A DNA stretch of 64,000 nucleotides from Allomuricauda sp. Its GTDB lineage: Bacteria > Bacteroidota > Bacteroidia > Flavobacteriales > Flavobacteriaceae. Under the pieces are notes generated by a model. It saw only the letters and a program-made list of their open reading frames with translations. It made no database searches and was not told the origin of the DNA. Numbering within the stretch: position 1 is the first letter of the stretch; every line of letters begins with the position of its first letter. Where the stretch lies: assembly GCF_002699205.1 (NCBI RefSeq), contig NZ_PABT01000049.1, forward strand, positions 62,001 to 126,000, in the 5' to 3' direction. Positions 34,346 to 43,752 of the stretch are shown piece by piece. The position numbers and the translations under genes were made by a program.

Positions 34346-36466
34346 ATGGCAATATTAGAGAATATTAGAAAACGGACAACAGTTCTGATTCTAATAATTG
34401 GTTTGGCGTTGTTCGCATTCGTAATATCCGGAGTATTCAGCAGTAACAATTTTTCTGGCGGAAAAATAGGCTCCTCGGTTGCAGAAGTAAATGGAGAGGA
34501 TATTCCCATCGACGAATTTAGAGCTCAAGTAGAAACAGCTTCCAGAAGATATGGCCCCAGTGTTACTTCAACCCAGTTGGTGAACATGGTGTACGATCAA
34601 GAAGTAAGAAAGGTAATTTTGAACCAACAGTTCGAAGATTTGGGTATTGATGTGGAGAGCGATCAGATCATAGAGTTTGTGAGAACATCAGGTTATGCGC
34701 AAATTCCTGATTTCCAAGATGAAAATGGGATATTTAATGAAGAAGTCTTTAAAAGTGCCATTGCAGATTGGAAAGCCAACGACCCTTTGCGTTACGATGC
34801 TTGGTTGCAAGATGAAAAATCCATTATTCAGGCCGCTAAGGAGCGCATGTATTTCAATTTGGTAAAAGGTGGAGTTACTGCAACCCTTGCCGAAGGTGAA
34901 CTTGATTATGACATGGACAACGACAAAGTGGATCTCCAGTATGTTCGTATTCCTTATACCTCCATTCCTGACAGTACCATTGAAGTGTCCAAGAGTGATA
35001 TTCAATCCTACATAAACGATCACAAGGCCATGTTCCAACAAGAAAAGGCCCGCGACATCCGGTTTGTGTATTTTGAGGAAAAGCCATCCGCTGAAGATGA
35101 TAATAACGTAAAAGAAGAAATTACAGCTCTTTTGGATGATACTGTTGAATATTCTGAGGCAAAAGATGCGAATGACACCATTCTTGGGTTTAGGAACACC
35201 AAGGATATGACGGCATTTTTGGACAGGTATTCCGACACTAAATTTGATACCATATACAAAGCGAAGAAGGATCTTCCCTCTATTGTGGCCGATACCCTTA
35301 TGGCTATGGAGGTTGGAGAGATTTATGGCCCTTACAAAGATGGAAATTACTATAAAGTGTCCAAGGTTATGGACAAAAAAGTAAATGGAACCGTAAAAGC
35401 AAGCCACATACTTATTGCGTGGGAAGGAGCAGAAAGAGCCAACCCGGCCATAACACGAACTAAAGAAGAAGCAGAGGCAGAAGCAAAAAGGTTATTGGCC
35501 GAAGCAAAAAAAGAGGATGTAGTCTTTACGACATTGGCAAGGGAAAACTCTGATGGGCCCTCCGCACCTCGTGGAGGAGATTTGGGATACTTCCAAGAAG
35601 GAGTTATGGCCGATGAATTCAACGATTTCTGTTTTGGGAATCCAACAGGAACCATAGGTATGGTAGAGACCCAATTCGGGTATCACATAATCAAGGTGGA
35701 TGATAAACAAGATGTGATTCAGGTAGCAACCTTGACTAGGGAAGTTGAACCATCAGAAGAGACCATAAATACCTTGTTTACCGATGCGACAAAATTTGAA
35801 ATGGCTGTCTTGGATGCAGAACCAGAAGCCTTTAGTGATATTGCCAAAGAAAGCAACTATACAGTAAGACCTGTTAACAAGATCAAGGAAATGGAAGAAA
35901 ATCTTCCGGGTCTTGGTTCCCAGCGTAGTGTGGTACAATGGGCATTTAATGACGATACCAGTGTTGGGGACATCAAGCGCTTTAATGTAAATAACGGTTA
36001 TGCAGTGGTACAATTGACCAAGAAGTACAAAAAAGGACTTATGGCACCTGAAGATGCTTCCGCAACTGCATTGCCCGAAATTAGAAAAATGCGTAAAGCG
36101 GAACAGATTATAGCGGCCAACCAAGGAAAAACTATGGAAGCCATTGCTTCAGATAACAATGTAAGTGTGAGCACGGCCTCTGCGGTCACATTAAAATCAC
36201 CCACGCTGCCTGGGGCCGGTAGGGAGCCATTGGTGGTGGGTGTAGCATTTACTTTGGGCAAGGACCAGACTTCTGACCTTATTGAAGGAAATTCTGGTGT
36301 ATTCAAGCTCAAAGTGACCAACAAAACAGAAGCGCCGGATATTGAAAACTATAGTACTTTTGCACAGAACTTGCAGACCAGTGCTGCGGCAAGGGTAAAT
36401 GCAGCCGTTTATAACGCTTTGAAAGAGAAAGCCGAGATAGAGGATAAAAGAGCTATATTCTACTAG
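34346..36466 (+). CDS. PpiD-like membrane-anchored peptidyl-prolyl isomerase
   Basis: The ATG at 34346 is chosen because it starts the anchor (MAILENIRKRTTVLILIIGLALF); a TTG 54 bp upstream only adds a non-conserved tail. The product is 706 residues. A SurA_N-like chaperone region (about 45-200) precedes a parvulin domain (ASHILIAW ... RGGDLGYFQEGVM ... TQFGYHIIKVDD, roughly residues 335-455), then a long C-terminal helical region. It helps fold outer-membrane proteins at the periplasmic side. It is the last gene of the operon, closed by the terminator at 36486-36517. Confidence 0.92.
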   Translation: MAILENIRKRTTVLILIIGLALFAFVISGVFSSNNFSGGKIGSSVAEVNGEDIPIDEFRAQVETASRRYGPSVTSTQLVNMVYDQEVRKVILNQQFEDLGIDVESDQIIEFVRTSGYAQIPDFQDENGIFNEEVFKSAIADWKANDPLRYDAWLQDEKSIIQAAKERMYFNLVKGGVTATLAEGELDYDMDNDKVDLQYVRIPYTSIPDSTIEVSKSDIQSYINDHKAMFQQEKARDIRFVYFEEKPSAEDDNNVKEEITALLDDTVEYSEAKDANDTILGFRNTKDMTAFLDRYSDTKFDTIYKAKKDLPSIVADTLMAMEVGEIYGPYKDGNYYKVSKVMDKKVNGTVKASHILIAWEGAERANPAITRTKEEAEAEAKRLLAEAKKEDVVFTTLARENSDGPSAPRGGDLGYFQEGVMADEFNDFCFGNPTGTIGMVETQFGYHIIKVDDKQDVIQVATLTREVEPSEETINTLFTDATKFEMAVLDAEPEAFSDIAKESNYTVRPVNKIKEMEENLPGLGSQRSVVQWAFNDDTSVGDIKRFNVNNGYAVVQLTKKYKKGLMAPEDASATALPEIRKMRKAEQIIAANQGKTMEAIASDNNVSVSTASAVTLKSPTLPGAGREPLVVGVAFTLGKDQTSDLIEGNSGVFKLKVTNKTEAPDIENYSTFAQNLQTSAAARVNAAVYNALKEKAEIEDKRAIFY

Positions 36467-36485
36467 GATTTAGCAATCTCGATAC

Positions 36486-36517
36486 AAAAAAAGTCTCCCA
36501 ATTGGGAGACTTTTTTT
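36486..36517. terminator. Bidirectional intrinsic terminator
   Basis: GTCTCCCAATTGGGAGAC (36493-36510) is a perfect palindrome with an A-run before it and seven T after it. It ends both the ppiD operon (plus) and the gene at 36535-37116 (minus). Confidence 0.92.
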
Positions 36518-36534
36518 GTGGTGTCAAGTTCGGA

Positions 36535-37116
36535 TTATTTGCTGTTAGGTTCGTTCCATTTCATTCTATAGCAGATATCCGTGATTTTTCCTTTGGAATC
36601 TACGGTGATTTCAAAACCTTGTTTGGACCTGAAATAGGCATCTCGAAGAAAGTACCATTTACCATTTTTTTGAAAAAACTCCCTTTTGTCCGGTTTCCAC
36701 TCGGCAATAGGGTAGATATAATCCAAAAGTGCTTGAAAGTGTGGAGCGGTGTCTTTGTTGAGTACAAATGCATCCTGAATATAACTGGTCAGCTCTGGTA
36801 GGTTTGTATTGGATTTAACAGGTTCAAATCGTGTTACTTTTTCTCCAGTATCTATGACAATAAATTCGTTGATATTTTTCTCCTTTTTACCATATATGTT
36901 TTTGGTTTCTTGCAAAATATGGAATACACTATACTTTAAAATGTTTTTTACGGACTCAGAAGTAATTTCGTTGTAGCTGATTTCACGACTTTCACTCATA
37001 AAATTGTCAAGTCTATTCGAAACATCGATATCTATTTGACCAAAAGTGGAAGAAGTGGATAGTAAAAAGATTCCCATGAGGGTTTTACCAACTATGTTTT
37101 TATAAGTACCAACCAT
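36535..37116 (-). CDS. Secreted hypothetical protein
   Basis: 193 residues with a signal peptide (KNIVGKTLMGIFLLS, cleavage near TFGQ). The mature part is mixed alpha/beta with a C-terminal FFQKNGKWYFLRDAYFRSK segment and ends KITDICYRMKWNEP. I do not recognise the family. It is a single-gene unit with its own start region and shares the terminator at 36486-36517. Periplasmic location is the only firm inference. Confidence 0.7.
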   Translation of the reverse strand: MVGTYKNIVGKTLMGIFLLSTSSTFGQIDIDVSNRLDNFMSESREISYNEITSESVKNILKYSVFHILQETKNIYGKKEKNINEFIVIDTGEKVTRFEPVKSNTNLPELTSYIQDAFVLNKDTAPHFQALLDYIYPIAEWKPDKREFFQKNGKWYFLRDAYFRSKQGFEITVDSKGKITDICYRMKWNEPNSK

Positions 37117-37313
37117 TTTTGGTTAAAAAAGTTTGATGAATAGAACCCAAACTTATATGTTATGGTTGGAATTTACTGGGACTAATTGATGGATGGCCTG
37201 TTTGGGTTGATGGATTATTGTTTTGATTTTTTATGTTTGGCTATTATGATTTTAAAAGAGATTAGATTGACAGACGTATTTTATATGTAATCTTCTCAAA
37301 ATTTAACCAAAAT

Positions 37314-37341
37314 AAAAAAGAGGCCAATTTGGCCTCTTTTT
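37314..37341 (-). terminator. Intrinsic terminator of the SusC/SusD operon
   Basis: GAGGCCAA and TTGGCCTC flank a single base at 37320-37336, with A-runs and T-runs on the two sides. It stands 29 bp after the last gene of the uptake operon and can work in both directions. The remainder of 37117-37369 has no gene. Confidence 0.88.
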
Positions 37342-37369
37342 ACTTAATTAAAATTTAAGATTTTTAATT

Positions 37370-38212
37370 TTATTGTCTAACATAAGTTGCCGTATAGTCG
37401 CCAACACCGAAGAATCCATCATTGAGTTCAAGCTCTAAGATACCATCTTCTTGGTTCCAAGTTCCGCCAGTTATACAACCAATTCCATAATCTGGGCAAA
37501 ATGCTATATTGTCAGATGGTTGTACTTGGCCGCATACAACAGATATGGTACCGTCATTTACAAGAGCTGTATTTGAAGTGCAATATTGCAATAGCCCTCC
37601 ATCTGCTGTTTCAAGATACCAATTACCGTCCGGAGTTTGGGAGATATTAACTGTTGGTATTGTTCCAGATGATCCAGAACCACATTGAGAATTTGTTACA
37701 GTATATGCACCTGTTAAATCTGCAAAACAATTTACAGTAATGTTGAAACTTTGGCTTTTATACATATAAACATCACCATCCGTTTGATTTACTCTTATGG
37801 TAAAAGTAAAGATGTCACCAATTCTTAATTTGTTTGCATCCGTTCCAGACCCTAACAAGAACTCATCCAAGGTATTCAGGCTCAGCTTAAATGGGACTGC
37901 ATCAAATGTTGCTATAATTACTTCCGAACCTCCATTGTATTGTTTAACAATTTCAAAGTTTGAAATTTCATCTTCAACACCAGAGATTTTTTCTACATTC
38001 ATTTCTAAGGAATTAACACTGAAGCTAATTGTTGAATTGGCTAAATCTTCAGGAGTTGTTGGTGAGCCCAAAACATTTCCAGACCCACTGACATCGATTA
38101 GAATACCTGCAGTATCACGGTTTTGAAGCACTTCTGATTCTTCTTCGGAATCACAACTTAGATTTATAAAAAATAAACTTAAGAATAATGGTATAGCTAT
38201 TATTTTTTTCAT
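37370..38212 (-). CDS. Lipoprotein of a SusC/SusD locus
   Basis: 280 residues with a lipobox (INLSC, Cys20) and a serine/acid-rich linker. The middle is beta-rich with an Ig-like feel (FTFTIRVNQTDGDVYMYKSQ), and the C-terminal part contains several cysteines (NCFADL, SQCGSG, LQYC, VCGQV, FCPDYGIGC) that may form disulfides. It lies 30 bp downstream of susD, where such loci often encode an extra surface glycan- or peptide-binding lipoprotein. Binding function is inferred from position only. Confidence 0.75.
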   Translation of the reverse strand: MKKIIAIPLFLSLFFINLSCDSEEESEVLQNRDTAGILIDVSGSGNVLGSPTTPEDLANSTISFSVNSLEMNVEKISGVEDEISNFEIVKQYNGGSEVIIATFDAVPFKLSLNTLDEFLLGSGTDANKLRIGDIFTFTIRVNQTDGDVYMYKSQSFNITVNCFADLTGAYTVTNSQCGSGSSGTIPTVNISQTPDGNWYLETADGGLLQYCTSNTALVNDGTISVVCGQVQPSDNIAFCPDYGIGCITGGTWNQEDGILELELNDGFFGVGDYTATYVRQ

Positions 38213-38242
38213 TTCTATTTCTTCTTTAAATTATTTGTAGGC

Positions 38243-39676
38243 TTAATTATTATCCCACCAAACTTTTGTGGTAAGAGCATCTGCACCTTGATTTGCAACT
38301 GCTTCGTCAACATTACTGCCATTTAATGCCACTTCATCTGTGGTATAGGTATATCTGGTAGGAATTGCATTAACACCTGGTTGTGGATCCACAGCAAGTT
38401 CCAAGTTAGCAGGAATGTCTGATCTTCTCCACTCGGCCCATGTTTCGTATCCTTGTAAAAAAGTACCTACCCACATTTGCTCCGCAATTGATTGATATCC
38501 GTTGTATGCTGGAGTATAACTTAGAGGGTCTAATCCATTTTGTTCTAAGGAGGCCGAAACTCCTTCGTAAAAGTATACTTCGGGATTAACACCTATTCCA
38601 TGAATTTCTGAAGCTTCGGCAAGTAGTAGATTAACTTGTGCAGCGGTAATGAAGTATAGTGGAGCATCAGCAGCCATAAAAGCGTCTCCAATTTGGGATA
38701 CTGTCCCTGCTCCGTAACCACTTACACCTGGGTTAATGTAACCAGCAGGTTTCCCACGATATTCATTACTATCATTTGGGTTTGCGTACACCGGTAGTCT
38801 AGGGTCGTTTTCTGATAGCATAAAATTTACTAGCGCTTCTCCCATACACCATTCAGCTTCGCGTCCATTGATTTTAGTGTCGTTATGCGGATTAATGTTT
38901 GGTGTAGTTTGTCCGCTAAATTGGATAAATGCATTATCTGCATTATGGATAATCAAATTATTGGAACTTGCCAAAGTCATAAGTTCTTGGAGACTAAAAA
39001 GACTAGTATTTGAAACCCTCATTAGTGCCCTAAATTTTACCGAAGTGGCAAATTTCAACCATTTGGAAGTATCACCTGCATATATTAAATCCTGTTCAGA
39101 ATTTATAGCACCAACACCTGTATTGAATTTGGCAATTGCCTGATCTAATAACTCAAAAATTTGAACATATACTTCTTGTTGAGTATCATACTTTGGAGTG
39201 TAATTACCTTCCATGGCCAGATTTGCCTCACTAGCGGGGATGTCCCCGAAGGCATCGGTCAATGTTTGCAGAGCTATGGCTTTAAGGGTCAGTGCAACGC
39301 CTTGAACCGCATTGTTTTCTTTTTCCTGTGCTAGCCGATACATTTCATCGGACTCTCCGATAACTTCTAGGTATATTGTGTTCCAAAAGGAATTAATCGC
39401 ACCTAATCTCGGATAATATCTATCTGCATCATTATATATAGGTTTTGATATGTGCTGAGGCCATGTGGATGCGCATTCCCCCGCTGCATATATGTTGTAG
39501 AGTTGATTTATCAGGGATCTTTCAATAAAACCTAGCTGCAAATCAACAGAAATCTCTGTAGGTTCATCTGGATCTGTGTTTATTTCTTCAAAATCACTGT
39601 CACAGCTTATTAAAAAGGATAAACCTATGACTGCAAACAGAAAAAATGTTTTAAATATATTTTTCATAGTTTTCAT
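38243..39676 (-). CDS. SusD/RagB-family surface lipoprotein
   Basis: 477 residues. The lipobox ISC (in FLISCDSDFEEINTDPDEPT) is the standard SusD-like N-terminus of the SusD-like_2 group. A TPR-like helical scaffold follows (GVALTLKAIALQTLTDAFGDIPASEA is the central signature), and the C-terminal part includes EMWVGTFLQGYETWAEWRRS-like sequence. It caps the SusC transporter and captures the substrate at the cell surface. The ATG at 39676 or the one at 39667 may be used. It lies 3 bp after susC. Confidence 0.93.
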   Translation of the reverse strand: MKTMKNIFKTFFLFAVIGLSFLISCDSDFEEINTDPDEPTEISVDLQLGFIERSLINQLYNIYAAGECASTWPQHISKPIYNDADRYYPRLGAINSFWNTIYLEVIGESDEMYRLAQEKENNAVQGVALTLKAIALQTLTDAFGDIPASEANLAMEGNYTPKYDTQQEVYVQIFELLDQAIAKFNTGVGAINSEQDLIYAGDTSKWLKFATSVKFRALMRVSNTSLFSLQELMTLASSNNLIIHNADNAFIQFSGQTTPNINPHNDTKINGREAEWCMGEALVNFMLSENDPRLPVYANPNDSNEYRGKPAGYINPGVSGYGAGTVSQIGDAFMAADAPLYFITAAQVNLLLAEASEIHGIGVNPEVYFYEGVSASLEQNGLDPLSYTPAYNGYQSIAEQMWVGTFLQGYETWAEWRRSDIPANLELAVDPQPGVNAIPTRYTYTTDEVALNGSNVDEAVANQGADALTTKVWWDNN

Positions 39677-39679
39677 TAA

Positions 39680-42600
39680 TTAGAATTTGACATTTAGGTT
39701 TACGCCAATTGTTCGAGTTGAGGGAGTTTGTGCATATTCCAACCCTTGCTGGCCAACATCTACACCAAAAGCTGTTTCCGGATCAATGTGTGGTGCTTTC
39801 TTATGTATAATGGCTAGATTTCGGGCGGTTACACCAAGTTCTATTGATTGCATGGAGGTATTTTCAAGTAATTTTCTAGGAATGGCATAGCTTAGTGATA
39901 ATTCCCTCCATTTAATAAATGATGCATCATAGATTGAAGATTCAGCAATGTTTTGACTAAATGCAGTTGAATAATAATTTTGTGCATTTACAATTACATT
40001 GTTAGGTATGTAACCTCCATTACCATCAGACATACTACCTTGACCAACAATACCGGTTTCTCTTCCTACTACCGTTTCTTCCAAAACACCGGATAGCATA
40101 CCCCATGTATTGGTTTGAGAGTAAACATCTCCACCATGTTTAATGTCAAAGAGTGTCCGTAGTCTAAATCCTTTAAAGGATGCATTTAAGCCTAATCCAC
40201 CTGTCCAATCTGGTTGAGAATTACCTAATACTTTGGATTCACCTTGAACAGGAAGGCCGTTACTGTATAAAATATCTCCATTTGGTGCTCTTTCAAAAGA
40301 TGGACCAAACATAGCTCCAATTGGTTGATCATTTCTCGCTTGTGTGTATACATTCCAAAGTCTTCCGTTGGTTAGGTTAATAACGCCATCACCCTCAATA
40401 TCGGTTACTAAATTGTCATTTTTGGCATAGTTTACATCAATTCCAAAATTAAACCCATCACCAGTACTCGCAATAATGTCTGCCCCAAATATGATTTCTA
40501 TACCCTTGTTAGTTATTGTTGCCGCATTTTTCCATACGTTTGAGTATCCTGAAGACCCTGGTATTGAAAGTGGCATGATAACATCTTCGTTCTTTTTATC
40601 ATAGTAAGTGGCATCCAGACGTAATCTATTATTAAAAAACCTTATATCTATACCAGCTTCAACTGCAGTTTCGGTTTGTGCTGTAATATCTGGATTCCAA
40701 AGGGTGTTTGGTAAGTATGCGGTAGGAGTTTGTCCATTTAAAGGATAACTTGATAAACTATAAGTTGGACTTACATTGTAAGGGCTTAAGGGGCCTGCAC
40801 TACCTGTCTGTGCCCATGACCCTCTAAGCTTCAAGAATGATATACCTGAAGGATCAAAATTTCCCATGCTGTGCACAAGAGCACTCAAAGAAGCTGATGG
40901 GTAAAAAATACTATTGTTTTTAATTGGAAGTACACTCGCCCAATCATTTCTTCCTGTGAAGTTTAAAAACAAATAATCATTATAGCTGATGTCACCAGTC
41001 CCAAACCAGCTATTTATTTTTTGAATACTGCTATCATCAGTAAGAATAGGTGCAGCTGCTGAATTGGAAATATTAAATAGTTTATCAATCACCAAGTTTT
41101 CAGCGGTACCACTGAATAACCTATATTTATTGACCATTATATTACCGCCTAAACTCAAACCGAATTTTAGCTTTTCATTTTTGTCCAAAGCTGTGTTGTA
41201 GGATAGTATGGCTTGGCTGTTGACTTCGTATCTGTTTCTTTCTGTTATATTGTAATAACCATTTCTGAAATTGACAGTACCGAATGATCGTTGAATTTCC
41301 CTGACATCATTGAATAGGTCTATCCCAGTACTTAAGTTTAGTACCAAATCATCAGTAAATTTATAACCAATATTGGCTGTGCCAACCCATCTGTTTCTTT
41401 CCCAAGGGTGAAGATTATTGTCCATAGCCCAAAACGGGTTATTATTATAACGTAGGTTCCAGTTTAAAGGAGTTGGCCTATTGGGTTCATTTGTCTCTAT
41501 CATGGGAAGGTTTTCCCAATCTTTCAACTCACCCCAATTAACTTGTCGTGCACCCCAAACTAGCTGTCCAATTTGATTGTCTACATCTCCATACCCAACT
41601 GCATTTCTGTTTTCTGACGTACTCTTAATATATCTGACACTAAATCCTGCTGACCATTTGTCACTCAAATCAAAGTTTACATTTCCAGAAATATTATATT
41701 TTCGGAGGTCAGTATTATGGATAATTCCGGTTCCATCAACTAAACCTAGTGATAACCTGTACGTGGCATCGGATGTGCCGCCAGAGAAGGATAGAGTATT
41801 ATCAGTCATCATTCCTGTTTCATAAAAATCGTCAATTACACTGTTGGGATGTGAAACCCAAGGCATTGGTTGTGGATTGTTTTGGTTCGCAATTATTGAT
41901 GAATATTGAATGAATTCGTTGCCTGCGTCTAGACGAGGCCCCCAGCTTTCATCAGTTCCTCCATCACCTCCATTGGCACCTTGGTCATACCCAAAGCCAT
42001 CAACAAACTCAAAATAATCTGGACTATGCCCCTGACCATATGAATTTTGATAATTTGGAAAGATATATGGGTTTGAAAAAGTTACAGAACTATGAAGACT
42101 AATTCCAAGAGCTTCATTTTTATTACCTGTTTTAGTTGTTACTACAATTACACCATTAGTACCTCTCATACCATAAAGCGCAGTTGCGGCACCTCCTTTA
42201 AGGACGTTTATACTTTGTATATCCTGCGGGTTAATATCAGCTAGTCCATTGGGAACATCGGTCCCAGTACTGCCACCTGCATAGGTGTTATTATCCATAA
42301 CAGCACCATCAACAACAATCAATGGTTGTGAATTACCAAATATTGTAGAAATACCTCGAATAGTAATTCTTGAAGAAGAACCAATGTCCCCAGAGCTCTG
42401 TGTGATGTTAACCCCAGAAATCTTACCACTTAAAGCATTTATAATATTTGTTGTGGGAACATCTGAAATTTTTTCATTTCCAACTTGTTGAGAGGCATAC
42501 CCCAAAGCTTTTTCTTCTCGAGCAATACCAAGTGCAGTCACGACCACTTCTTCCAGAGCCTGGGTATCTTCCTCCAAGGTTACATTAATAGTGGTGGACG

Positions 42601-42859
42601 TTCCTAATGTCCGATCCACCGTTTTTTGACCGATGTAACTAAAACGGAGCACTTGACCTGTGCTGGCCATAATGGAATAGTTTCCATCAAAGTCCGTTTG
42701 CGTTCCGTTTGTAGTTCCAACGACAAGAATGGATACTCCTGGAAGTGGCAGCCCATTTTGGTCGGTAACAACACCGGTAACATTTTTTTCTTGTGCTAGT
42801 GCTGCTGTTATAAAACAGAAAAACAGCATTGGCATCATCCAATAATTTTTCATTATCAT
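39680..42859 (-). CDS. SusC/RagA-family TonB-linked outer-membrane transporter
   Basis: About 1,059 residues from the ATG at 42859, which gives a signal peptide ending ITAALAQ; an upstream TTG is not credible. After the signal come a carboxypeptidase-regulatory-like domain (VTGVVTDQNGLPLPGVSILV), a TonB-box region (LEEVVVTALG), the plug (INVLKGGAATALYGMRGTNG) and a long 22-strand barrel ending in NLNVKF. It imports large substrates with energy from TonB. No CAZyme or peptidase is in the same operon, so the substrate cannot be deduced. Confidence 0.95.
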   Translation of the reverse strand: MIMKNYWMMPMLFFCFITAALAQEKNVTGVVTDQNGLPLPGVSILVVGTTNGTQTDFDGNYSIMASTGQVLRFSYIGQKTVDRTLGTSTTINVTLEEDTQALEEVVVTALGIAREEKALGYASQQVGNEKISDVPTTNIINALSGKISGVNITQSSGDIGSSSRITIRGISTIFGNSQPLIVVDGAVMDNNTYAGGSTGTDVPNGLADINPQDIQSINVLKGGAATALYGMRGTNGVIVVTTKTGNKNEALGISLHSSVTFSNPYIFPNYQNSYGQGHSPDYFEFVDGFGYDQGANGGDGGTDESWGPRLDAGNEFIQYSSIIANQNNPQPMPWVSHPNSVIDDFYETGMMTDNTLSFSGGTSDATYRLSLGLVDGTGIIHNTDLRKYNISGNVNFDLSDKWSAGFSVRYIKSTSENRNAVGYGDVDNQIGQLVWGARQVNWGELKDWENLPMIETNEPNRPTPLNWNLRYNNNPFWAMDNNLHPWERNRWVGTANIGYKFTDDLVLNLSTGIDLFNDVREIQRSFGTVNFRNGYYNITERNRYEVNSQAILSYNTALDKNEKLKFGLSLGGNIMVNKYRLFSGTAENLVIDKLFNISNSAAAPILTDDSSIQKINSWFGTGDISYNDYLFLNFTGRNDWASVLPIKNNSIFYPSASLSALVHSMGNFDPSGISFLKLRGSWAQTGSAGPLSPYNVSPTYSLSSYPLNGQTPTAYLPNTLWNPDITAQTETAVEAGIDIRFFNNRLRLDATYYDKKNEDVIMPLSIPGSSGYSNVWKNAATITNKGIEIIFGADIIASTGDGFNFGIDVNYAKNDNLVTDIEGDGVINLTNGRLWNVYTQARNDQPIGAMFGPSFERAPNGDILYSNGLPVQGESKVLGNSQPDWTGGLGLNASFKGFRLRTLFDIKHGGDVYSQTNTWGMLSGVLEETVVGRETGIVGQGSMSDGNGGYIPNNVIVNAQNYYSTAFSQNIAESSIYDASFIKWRELSLSYAIPRKLLENTSMQSIELGVTARNLAIIHKKAPHIDPETAFGVDVGQQGLEYAQTPSTRTIGVNLNVKF

Positions 42860-43095
42860 AAAAATTAATTTAGAGTTAGTTAATGAATCCAAGCAAGGAG
42901 GGGATAAATCTTTTTTTGTAGGCTAATTCAAAAAATCTTCCGAAACAATGAAAACTAATAATCGGAAAGAAGTAAGATTTAGGGCCCCACCTTGTGGATT
43001 GCGGAACAAAAAAAAGGAAAGAAGTAGCGGCTATTGTTAGCGCTTATTAACCTTTACATATTTGCCGAAGAAGATTAACATTTACAAACTGTAGG

Positions 43096-43665
43096 CTAAG
43101 CAGGGTTTTGAACAAACTCTTTTGGAGTGACTTGCGTTATTTTTTTAAACGCTTTGTAAAATGAAACCCTATTGTTGAAGCCGCAGTGGTAAGCTATATC
43201 GGAAATGGATTCAGATGATTTTTCAAAATTAGATAACAACCTAATCTTTGCTTCCTCTATTCTATATGAATTTATAAAATCATAAAAGCTCATATTGAAA
43301 TTTTCATTGATGACTTGAGAGGTATGGTGCCGAGAGATATCCAATAATTCTGCAATATCATCAAGTCTAAGCTCATGATTCAAATACAGTTTTTGTGTGC
43401 TCATTAAGTCTTCCAATTTATTTTTCAACTCTTGTGAAAAGGCTTCGGAAAGACCTGTTTTTTCATACTTGTCCCGCTTTTTTTGTAAAGGATCAAGGTC
43501 ATAGTCCTGCTCATGCAATAAATCTGGTTGTCGGAACAGAAGGTAAATACCAACACCATAAATAAATAATGGAACAACTAAAAGAAGGTATAATTTATCA
43601 CTGGAATATGACCAACTATAAATGGTCACCAAAACAGTATATAAAAATAAAAATGCGAAAAACAA
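43096..43665 (-). pseudogene. N-terminally truncated AraC-type membrane regulator
   Basis: A frame of about 189 codons from a TTG at 43665. Two hydrophobic spans (FFAFLFLYTVLVTIYSW and LYLLLVVPLFIYGVGIYLLF) are followed by a complete AraC DNA-binding domain (LRLDDIAELLDISRHHTSQVI and ISDIAYHCGFNNRVSFYKAFKK). Full-length relatives have a 7-span sensor of about 200 residues before this. Here the frame upstream reaches a TAA within about 50 bp, there is no ATG, and the neighbouring kinase gene ends 87 bp away. It is likely a remnant of a regulator, possibly still expressed as a short protein. Confidence 0.6.
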
Positions 43666-43752
43666 CGGGTTTATGGTGCTCCCAATTGACGAATGCCCGA
43701 TATGAGTTTACGAATGAGGCAAATGAACACAAAATAACTGCTTCAAAATAGC

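Noticed and set aside
34688..35407. A 239-codon minus-strand ORF inside the ppiD gene
   Set aside because: The sense frame encodes a clear PpiD-like protein with a parvulin domain. The antisense frame starts without context and has no recognisable motif.
43036..43051. GTTA...TAAC inverted ends upstream of susC
   Set aside because: Only four bases per arm in an AT-rich region; not enough to call an operator.
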